Assembly (NCBI GenBank): GCA_035513575.1
Contig: DATKBW010000040.1
Coordinates: 10,687-74,686, forward strand
Length of the DNA stretch: 64,000 bases
Reading direction: 5' to 3'
DNA from: JAHWKI01 sp035513575
GTDB lineage: Bacteria; Gemmatimonadota; Gemmatimonadetes; Longimicrobiales; RSA9
In this document: positions 58,045-64,000 of the stretch, one piece after another
Layout: the number at the start of each line of letters is the position of its first letter
Position numbering within the stretch: the stretch's first letter is position 1
The notes under the pieces: generated by a model
The model's input: the letters and a program-made list of their open reading frames with translations, nothing else
Told to the model about the DNA's origin: nothing
The model's database searches: none
Translations under genes and position numbers: made by a program

Positions 58045-58614
58045 ATGACCACGCGCCCCGCACGCCCGGATCCCCCGCACGTCTCCGCGACGGAGATGGC
58101 GATCCTCAACTTCTATCGCGCGTCCGAGCTGCGTGGCGGGCTGGTGCTCGCCACCGTCGCCGAGCGCGTCCGCGATCCGGAGCTCTTCCTGGCGCTGACG
58201 CGCCACGGCGCCGAGGAGGTGGAGCACGCCGGCCTGTGGGCCGAGACGATGCGGGACCTGGGCGGCCGCCCCTGGCCGTCCCGCGCGACCGCCCAGGCCT
58301 GCTACGCCGAGGTGGTCGGGCGGCCCTCCTCGCTGCTCCACGTCCTCGCCCTCACGCAGGTGTTCGAGCGCAGCGTCTACGCCCATTTCGTGGAGCGGCA
58401 CCGGGACCCCGCGACGCACCCGCGGATCCGCCGCACGCTGGAGCGGATGATCGAGGACGAGAAGGGGCACCTGTCCTGGGTGCGGCGCTGGCTCGACGAC
58501 CAGGCCCGGGCGCGCCCCGACGTCCTGGCGGACCTCATGCGCCGCTACGCCGCCGCGGACCGGGTCGTCTGGGACCGCATGAGCCGCGACCTCGGCTACG
58601 GACGGGCGGCATGA
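58045..58614 (+). CDS. Second ferritin-fold diiron protein
   Basis: 189 residues with GGAGG before ATG 58045. Helical, with a full set of candidate ligands: Glu in RASELRGGLVLATV, ExxH in HGAEEVEHAGLW, Glu in VFERSVYAHF, and ExxH in MIEDEKGHLSWV. This is the Glu-ExxH-Glu-ExxH order of rubrerythrin/MiaE-type diiron carboxylate proteins. It differs from the preceding protein, so the cluster has two distinct diiron enzymes, possibly a hydroxylase and a desaturase or oxidase. It overlaps the next gene by four bases. Confidence 0.78.
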   Translation: MTTRPARPDPPHVSATEMAILNFYRASELRGGLVLATVAERVRDPELFLALTRHGAEEVEHAGLWAETMRDLGGRPWPSRATAQACYAEVVGRPSSLLHVLALTQVFERSVYAHFVERHRDPATHPRIRRTLERMIEDEKGHLSWVRRWLDDQARARPDVLADLMRRYAAADRVVWDRMSRDLGYGRAA

Positions 58615-59738
58615 GCGCCGCTGTCCGCACCCGGCTCCCGGACGCGTCGGAGGACGCCCTCCATTTCGCCCAGGTCCGGGAGGACCCGGAGCTGGAGATC
58701 CGGGCGCTCGCCGTCGGGGCGGGCGAGACCGCGGTCGTGGTCGGCTCCGGCGGCTGCACGGCGCTGTCGCTCCTGGCCGCGGGCGCGGGGCGCGTGGTCG
58801 CCGTCGACGTCAATCCCGCGCAGAACCACCTGCTCGAGCTCAAGCTCGCCGCGGTGACCGGGCTGAGCCGGGCCCGCGCAGTGCGGTTCCTGGGCGGGTG
58901 GGACATGCCGGCGGCCGTGCGGCTCCGGGCGTACCGGCGCCTCCGGCCCCGGCTCTCCCCCGCGGCCCGGGAGTACTGGGACGCGCGCTCCTCCGCCGTG
59001 GGCCGGGGCGTCCTGGAGGCCGGCACGACCGAGCGGTACCTCCGCGCCGCCGCGGCCCTGCTCCGCTGGCTGGTCCACCCCGCCCGCAGGATCCGGCGCC
59101 TGCTCGCCTGCGCCACCCTGGACGAGCAGCGGGCGTTCTTCGCCCGGGAGTGGAACAACCGGCGCTGGCGCGCGCTGTTCGCCCTGGTCGGCGGGAAGGC
59201 CGCCCTCCGGCGCGTGTACCGCCCGGACTTCTTCCGCCACGCGCGGCAGGCACGGTTCGCGGAGCATTTCCGGGAACGGCTGGAGCACACGCTGACACGG
59301 ATCCCGGTGGGGCGGAACTACTTCCTGCACCAGCTCCTGACGGGCCGCTACCCGGCCGACCCCGCGGCCCTCCCGCCCTACCTGGCGGACGCCCACGCGC
59401 TCCGCGGCGCGGCGGAACGACTCCGGATCGTCGATGGCGGCTACACCAGCTTCCTGGCGACCCTGACGGACGCCTCCGTGGACGCTTTCGCGCTGTCCAA
59501 CATCTGCGAGTGGATGCCGATCCCGGCGATCGACGCGCTGTTCGCGGAGATCCGGCGCACCGCCCGGCCCGGCGCCAGGCTGGTCCTCCGCAACTTCGTC
59601 GGCTGGACGGAGGTGCCCGAGCCATGGCGCGCCATCATCGTCGAGGACCGGACCGCCGGCGCTGCCCTGATGGCCGCGGACCGCGCCCTGTTCCAGCGCA
59701 GGATCGCGCCGTGCGTGGTGCGGGGGGAGGCGGCGTGA
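58611..59738 (+). CDS. DUF3419 family, BtaA-like aminocarboxypropyl transferase
   Basis: 375 residues. The SAM-binding region reads VGSGGCTALSLLAAGAGRVV then AVDVNPAQNHLLELK (about residues 42-75), the DUF3419/BtaA signature; ALSNICEWMPIPAIDALFAE and the C-terminal LVLRNFVGWTEVP also fit. BtaA moves the 3-amino-3-carboxypropyl group of SAM to the hydroxyl of diacylglycerol, making homoserine-linked betaine lipids. No BtaB-type methyltransferase gene is present, so the group may be added to a cluster-specific alcohol instead. Both ends overlap neighbours by four bases. Confidence 0.82.
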   Translation: MSAAVRTRLPDASEDALHFAQVREDPELEIRALAVGAGETAVVVGSGGCTALSLLAAGAGRVVAVDVNPAQNHLLELKLAAVTGLSRARAVRFLGGWDMPAAVRLRAYRRLRPRLSPAAREYWDARSSAVGRGVLEAGTTERYLRAAAALLRWLVHPARRIRRLLACATLDEQRAFFAREWNNRRWRALFALVGGKAALRRVYRPDFFRHARQARFAEHFRERLEHTLTRIPVGRNYFLHQLLTGRYPADPAALPPYLADAHALRGAAERLRIVDGGYTSFLATLTDASVDAFALSNICEWMPIPAIDALFAEIRRTARPGARLVLRNFVGWTEVPEPWRAIIVEDRTAGAALMAADRALFQRRIAPCVVRGEAA

Positions 59739-60937
59739 GCACCGTCACCCACCGCTCCCCCGCCACGACCGGCTCGGGCGCCCCCGTCGAAGCGGCTGCC
59801 CTCGCCGACGCGGCTGCCCTCGCCGACGCGCCTCCCGGCCCCGTGTGCCGGCTGCGGACCGCGGCTCCCGCCGACAACGACGCGCTCATTGCCCTGGCGG
59901 CCGCGTGCCCCATGGAAGGCGACATCGGCCTGCGCGTGGACCGCGCACCCGACTTCTTCGCGCTGAACCGGCTCGAAGGGGAGGCGTGGGAGCTGGCCGT
60001 GGCGGAATCGCCACCGGGAGAGGTCGCGGGGTGCGTCGCGCTGTCCGGGCGAAACGCGTACGTGCACGGGCGCGCGACGCCGACCTTCTACGCGGGCGAC
60101 CTCAAGGTCCATCCCTCCCGCCGGGGTAGCGACGCCGCGGACGCGCTGGAGCGGTGGGTGGCCCGCAGGGCATCGGAAACCGACCCGGCGCGGCCCATCC
60201 TCCTCACCGTCCTGAAGGGGAACGCCGCCATGGAGAAGCGCATGGCGGGGCCCCGGGGACTGCCGCGCCTCGACCCGTTCGCCACGATCCGCTCCCACGC
60301 CATCCCGCTCCTTCACCCGCGGCGCGGGGGCAGCGACCTGCGGATCGCCCGGGCCGGCCCCCGTGACCTCGAGCCCATGATGGCGCTGTGGGCCCGCGCG
60401 GCACCGGAGCGGCAGCTCGCCCCCGTGCTCGAGCCCGCCAGCCTGGCCGGCTGGATCGCGGCCGCGCCGGGACTGGAGCTGGGCGACTACCTCCTCGCCC
60501 GCGACCGCGGCGGCACCCTCCAGGGATTCGTCGCGTTCTGGGACCAGGCTCCGCTCAAGTCGCTCCGCGTCACCAGCTACTCCCGGCGCATGGCGCTGAT
60601 CCGGGGCGCCATCAACCTGGGCGCCCGGGCCGTCGGCGCCGTGCCCGTGCCACCGGTGGGAGAGCCGCTGCGGGCGCGGACCGCGGTGCATCTGTGCGTC
60701 CCCGCCAGCCGGCCGGACGTGCTCCGCGCCCTGGTCCTGGACGCGTACGCGCGCTTCCGGGGCCGGGACGCGCTGCTGCTCCTCGGACTGGACGTTCGCG
60801 ACCCCCTGCGCGCCGCGCTCGCCGGGCTCTGGAGCCAGCCCACGGACATCCACGCCTGCGTCACGGCGGGGTCGGGCCGCTACCGCGGGGCGCGCCTGGA
60901 CGAGCGGCCCCTCCACTACGAGATCGCGCTGGTCTGA
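59735..60937 (+). CDS. GNAT-family acyltransferase, two-domain
   Basis: 400 residues from GTG 59735. After an Ala-rich leader with a duplicated ALADAA unit, a GNAT fold starts near residue 38 (CRLRTAAPADNDALIALAAA), with ELAVAE and FYAGDLKVHPSRRGSDAADAL, the acetyl-CoA-binding V-x4-R-G-x-G/A type motif. A second, degenerate GNAT-like half covers about 205-400 (LRIARAGPRDLEPMMALWARA). It should N- or O-acylate an amine or alcohol intermediate; donor and acceptor are unknown. It overlaps the DUF3419 gene by four bases. Confidence 0.8.
   Translation: MSTVTHRSPATTGSGAPVEAAALADAAALADAPPGPVCRLRTAAPADNDALIALAAACPMEGDIGLRVDRAPDFFALNRLEGEAWELAVAESPPGEVAGCVALSGRNAYVHGRATPTFYAGDLKVHPSRRGSDAADALERWVARRASETDPARPILLTVLKGNAAMEKRMAGPRGLPRLDPFATIRSHAIPLLHPRRGGSDLRIARAGPRDLEPMMALWARAAPERQLAPVLEPASLAGWIAAAPGLELGDYLLARDRGGTLQGFVAFWDQAPLKSLRVTSYSRRMALIRGAINLGARAVGAVPVPPVGEPLRARTAVHLCVPASRPDVLRALVLDAYARFRGRDALLLLGLDVRDPLRAALAGLWSQPTDIHACVTAGSGRYRGARLDERPLHYEIALV
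59792..59827 (+). repeat. 18-bp perfect tandem duplication in GNAT leader
   Basis: GCGGCTGCCCTCGCCGAC occurs twice head to tail (59792-59809, 59810-59827), encoding AAALAD twice. It is in frame and adds six residues to the disordered leader. Confidence 0.85.
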
Positions 60938-60946
60938 GGAGACCCC

Positions 60947-61945
60947 ATGAGCCGCCTCGCACAGATCGCCTATCCACTCCGCTTCTATGGCGCGCTCCGC
61001 CGCGTCACGCGGTTGCACCACCGGGACCGGGACATGGCCGATCACCCGTTCCCGCGGGTGGTCCAGCTCCAGACGATCAATGCATGCCAGGCGGCGTGCA
61101 CCATGTGCCCCTACCCGCTCTTCAAGGACGTTTTCGCCCGGGGACGGATGGAGGACGGCCTCTTCGAAAAGGTGCTGGACGAGATCGCCGGCCGGCCGGA
61201 GGCCGCGGTGTTCGTGCCCATGCTCCAGAACGAGCCGCTCCTGGACCGCCGCCTCTTCGACCGGATCGCGGCCGTGAAGGCGCGGACCGGGGGGCGGATG
61301 GAGGTGGAGCTGGTGACCAACGGGGCGCTGCTCACGGACGAGGTGGTGGAGCGCGTGCGGGAGACGCGGCTGGACTACCTGGACGTGAGCCTGGACGCCC
61401 TGAGCCGGGAGACCTACGGGCGGATCCGCATCGGCCTCGACTACGACGACGTGATCGCCGGCGTGGAGCGCGTCATGGCGGCGGACCTCCCGGACACCAC
61501 CATCGTCCTGCGGCTGGTCCGGCAGCGGGAGAACGCGGCGGAAGTCGCGGCGTTCGTCCGCCACTGGCGGGCCCGCGGCGCCGTGGTCTTCACGCATACG
61601 GTGAACAACCGGGTCGGCTCGGTCCCCGGGTACGACGAGCGGATCCGCATCCCCGACCGCGAAATCCCGGTGCTCCAGAAAGCCGGGCGCCGGGTCTTCC
61701 GCCGGTGGCTGGGCTGCTGCCCCGTCCCCTTCGCCAGCGCCAACATCCTCCACAACGGCGACGTGCTCCTCTGCGTCCAGGACTGGGCGCGGAAGGAAGT
61801 GCTGGGGAACGTCCGCGAGGCCACCATCGCCGAGATCTGGAACGGCGCGCGCATGCGGGAGATCCGCGCCCTGGTCCGGGACCGCCGCTACGAGGAGGTC
61901 CCCACCTGCCGCGACTGCTCGCTCTGGAAAGATGGCTGGGTCTAG
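60947..61945 (+). CDS. Radical SAM enzyme with SPASM-like C-terminus
   Basis: 332 residues, GAGGAG before ATG 60947. The radical SAM cluster motif CQAACTMC (Cys47, 51, 54) has the CxxxCxxC spacing, with downstream blocks VELVTNGALLTDEVV and YLDVSLDALSRETYGRIR of the partial TIM barrel. The C-terminal region has extra cysteines (WLGCCPVPF, VLLCVQDW, CRDCSLWKDGW), as in SPASM auxiliary-cluster proteins, with the typical NILHNGDVLLC and GNVREATIAEIWNG. It generates a 5'-deoxyadenosyl radical to modify a small molecule or lipid of the cluster. It overlaps the exporter gene by 14 bases. Confidence 0.92.
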   Translation: MSRLAQIAYPLRFYGALRRVTRLHHRDRDMADHPFPRVVQLQTINACQAACTMCPYPLFKDVFARGRMEDGLFEKVLDEIAGRPEAAVFVPMLQNEPLLDRRLFDRIAAVKARTGGRMEVELVTNGALLTDEVVERVRETRLDYLDVSLDALSRETYGRIRIGLDYDDVIAGVERVMAADLPDTTIVLRLVRQRENAAEVAAFVRHWRARGAVVFTHTVNNRVGSVPGYDERIRIPDREIPVLQKAGRRVFRRWLGCCPVPFASANILHNGDVLLCVQDWARKEVLGNVREATIAEIWNGARMREIRALVRDRRYEEVPTCRDCSLWKDGWV

Positions 61946-64000
61946 AGGCTGGTGGACGCTGGCGGCGTGGGCGGTGGCCCTCGCCACGCTCGCACCGCTG
62001 GCCCTGCGCTCCGACGGCGCCTTCGCCGTCGCCGTACGCGTCCACGGCAGCGAGTCCGCCGAGGTGGAGCGCATCCTCCACGAGGAGTTCGGCTCGCCGT
62101 TCGCCCGCTTCGCGGTCCTCGTGCTCGAGGGGGCGCCGCCCCCGGACCGCCCGGACGGCGCCGCCCTCCTCGCCCGCATCCGTGATGCCGTCGCCGCGAT
62201 CCCGGGCGTCGCCGGCACGCTCTCGTACCTGGACCTCCCCGATTCCTTGTTCCTGCCGCGGACGGGGCGCGGGACCTTCATGGTCGTGGGGCTGGACCCG
62301 GATGTCGGCACCGCCGATGCGCTCATCGCGCGGCTCCGGACGGCCACCGCGACCATGGCGGCGTCTCCGGACGGGCTGGCCCTGCTCTGGACCGGCGAAG
62401 CGGCGCTGAACCACGACATCCGCATGACCAGCAGCCGCGAGGCCGCCGCCGCGGAGTGGCGGGTCCTCCCCATCACGCTGGGCCTCCTGCTGCTGGCGTT
62501 CGGCGCCCTGGTCGCCGCGGCGCTTCCCGTCGCCGCCGGCTTCCTGGCCATCACGGTGGCGCTCGGTGCGGCCGTCGCGGCGACGCGCTTCATGGAGCTC
62601 AGCATCGTCCTCGAGAACGTCACGTCCATGATCGGGCTCGGGCTGGGCATCGACTACGGGCTGCTGACGGTCAGCCGCTTCCGGGAGGCGCTGGCCGCGG
62701 GGCGCGGCCCGCGCGCTGCGGCGGCCGAGGCCAGGTGGCACGCCGGCCGCACCGTGGCCGTGTCGGGGCTCACCGTGGCCATCGGCTTCGCGGCGCTCCT
62801 GGTGGTGCCGCTGAGCGAGATCCGCTCGGTGGCGGTGGGCGGCCTCCTGGTGACGCTCGCGTCCGTCCTCGCCGCGACCACGCTCCTCCCCGTCCTCCTC
62901 GGCCTGCTCGGTCCGCGGATCGATGCGGGACGCCTGCGACGGCCGCGCCTCCCGTCCGGCGCCCCGGCCGGGGAGGGGTGGCGGCGGTGGGGACGGGCCG
63001 TCGCCCGTCGGCCGCTGCCCGTCCTGCTCCTCGCCGGGGCGCCGCTGGCGATGCTGGCCTCCGCGGCCCCGCGCCTCAGCACGGAGCTGCCCCGCGGCGA
63101 CTGGCTCCCGGCCGGGATGGAGAGCGCGCGCGGCCTCGCCGCGCTCGAGGCGAGCGGCGGGGCCGGGGTGGTGAACACCATCCGCGTTCTGGTCCCCATG
63201 GCCGCGGGCCGAACCGCCACCGGGGTGGCGGGGTGGGAGCGGACCGCCGCGGTGGTCGCGCGGGTGGAGGAGGACCCGCGCGTACGCCGGGTGCAGTCGC
63301 TCCCGTCCCTGCTGGGTGCCGCGCCGCCCGCGCCGGCGTTGCTGGGCTTCGTCCCCCCCGCCGTGCTCCGGTCGTTCGTGTCCCGGGACGGCGGGTACGC
63401 CCTGGTGGAAGCGGTCCCGCGGGAGGAGTGCACGCCCGGCGAGCTGACGGCGCTGGTGCGGGACCTCCGCCGTGGGGGCGGCGTCCTCGTGGGCGGATTG
63501 CCCGCCCTCAACGTCGACTATCGCGACGCGGTCGGCGGTCGCTTCCCGCTCGTGATCTTCCTGGTCGTGGCGGCGACCCTCGCCGGTCTCGCCCACGCCT
63601 TCCGCTCGGTCGTGGTCCCGCTGAAGGCGGTGGCCCTCAACCTCCTCACGGTGGCCGCGTCCATGGGCGCCCTGGTGCTGGTCTTCCAGGACGGCTTGGA
63701 CGCGGGGCTGCTGGGCGCCGGCGACGGCACCGGTGGCGTCTTTCCCGCCATCCCGGTCCTGGTCTTCTGCACCGTGTTCGGCCTGAGCATGGACTACGAG
63801 GTCTTCCTCGTCGCCCGCGTGATGGAAGCGCGCCGGGACGGAGCGGGGGAGCAGGAGGCCATCGCGGAGGGGCTCGCCCGCACGGGCGGCGTGATCACCA
63901 GCGCGGCGGCCGTGATGATCGCCGTCTTCGCCGCGTTCACCCTCGGCGACTTCCTGCTGATCCGCATGCTGGGCTTCGCCCTGGCGGTGGCCGTGCTGCT
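61932..64000 (+). CDS. MMPL/RND family exporter, 3' end outside window
   Basis: At least 689 residues from ATG 61932, still open at the window end. One N-terminal helix and a periplasmic domain are followed by a membrane block with the MMPL signature GLGLGIDYGLLTVSRFRE. A second periplasmic domain and second block contain FGLSMDYEVFLVARVMEA. The tandem Asp-Tyr motifs are the proton-relay sites of the family. MMPL proteins export lipids and hydrophobic metabolites across the inner membrane, so the cluster product is probably exported and amphipathic. Its start overlaps the radical SAM gene by 14 bases. Confidence 0.92.
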   Translation, partial: MAGSRGWWTLAAWAVALATLAPLALRSDGAFAVAVRVHGSESAEVERILHEEFGSPFARFAVLVLEGAPPPDRPDGAALLARIRDAVAAIPGVAGTLSYLDLPDSLFLPRTGRGTFMVVGLDPDVGTADALIARLRTATATMAASPDGLALLWTGEAALNHDIRMTSSREAAAAEWRVLPITLGLLLLAFGALVAAALPVAAGFLAITVALGAAVAATRFMELSIVLENVTSMIGLGLGIDYGLLTVSRFREALAAGRGPRAAAAEARWHAGRTVAVSGLTVAIGFAALLVVPLSEIRSVAVGGLLVTLASVLAATTLLPVLLGLLGPRIDAGRLRRPRLPSGAPAGEGWRRWGRAVARRPLPVLLLAGAPLAMLASAAPRLSTELPRGDWLPAGMESARGLAALEASGGAGVVNTIRVLVPMAAGRTATGVAGWERTAAVVARVEEDPRVRRVQSLPSLLGAAPPAPALLGFVPPAVLRSFVSRDGGYALVEAVPREECTPGELTALVRDLRRGGGVLVGGLPALNVDYRDAVGGRFPLVIFLVVAATLAGLAHAFRSVVVPLKAVALNLLTVAASMGALVLVFQDGLDAGLLGAGDGTGGVFPAIPVLVFCTVFGLSMDYEVFLVARVMEARRDGAGEQEAIAEGLARTGGVITSAAAVMIAVFAAFTLGDFLLIRMLGFALAVAVL

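Noticed and set aside
59441..62650. Minus-strand open frame of more than 1000 codons opposite the biosynthetic genes
   Set aside because: It crosses four well-supported plus-strand genes, is made of Arg/Ala/Pro/Gly-rich sequence and shows no domain; a GC-driven artefact.

Overview
The window is uniformly GC-rich, densely coded and lacks tRNA, rRNA, CRISPR arrays and insertion sequences. Gene content points to Gemmatimonadota (inference, not proven): an ADOP-type duplicated permease, a C-terminal rhomboid-associated-like domain on a small membrane protein, a GlnRS carrying a YqeY/GatB-type tail, a gamma-alpha fused 2-oxoacid:ferredoxin oxidoreductase, and an RDD-SpoIIM fusion next to a MoxR/DUF58 operon. 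It reads as ordinary chromosome with two accessory regions of high interest.

Region 1 (1-17.7 kb): an unknown truncated gene, ADOP permease, M3 metallopeptidase lipoprotein, small membrane proteins, a fatty-acid desaturase, amidase and DinB-like protein. A four-gene minus-strand operon (14991 to 10005) encodes a small Cys protein, a GltD-like flavin/Fe-S oxidoreductase and KorA/KorB. Upstream lie two GGGACT-type palindromes 22 bp apart. Then come a rhodanese lipoprotein, a decayed erythromycin-esterase-like fragment fused out of frame to pcm, and a bacilliredoxin.

Region 2 (17.9-36.4 kb): a lytic transglycosylase, GlnRS-YqeY, a metallophosphoesterase remnant, an ECF sigma/anti-sigma/DUF4097 operon, a metal P-type ATPase with a CSC membrane motif, ornithine aminotransferase, and a five-gene DUF4129-DUF4350-MoxR-DUF58 operon converging on RDD-SpoIIM.

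Region 3 (36.6-43.7 kb): a receiver-less sigma-54 activator, a GCGAA-rich site cluster, a well-spaced -24/-12 promoter, a 1792-residue RHS/YD-repeat protein with a Sec signal peptide and polymorphic C-terminal tip, and a probable immunity gene overlapping its stop codon. Downstream are two tandem elements with conserved interiors but different, perfectly paired closing stems: a candidate undescribed structured RNA or DNA element.

Region 4 (44-53.4 kb): a compact type II secretion operon in the order G-F-H-I-J-K-L-M-C/P-D-E.

Region 5 (53.6 kb to the end): a tightly overlapped eleven-gene biosynthetic cluster. It holds a phosphopantetheinyl transferase, KAS III-like enzyme, thioester-reductase-like SDR, acyl carrier protein, SerRS-like amino acid:carrier protein ligase, two diiron ferritin-fold proteins, a BtaA-like DUF3419 aminocarboxypropyl transferase, a GNAT, a radical SAM/SPASM enzyme and an MMPL exporter that runs off the window. 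I infer an amino-acid-derived, probably lipidic, exported product; I do not recognise this combination as a described pathway.
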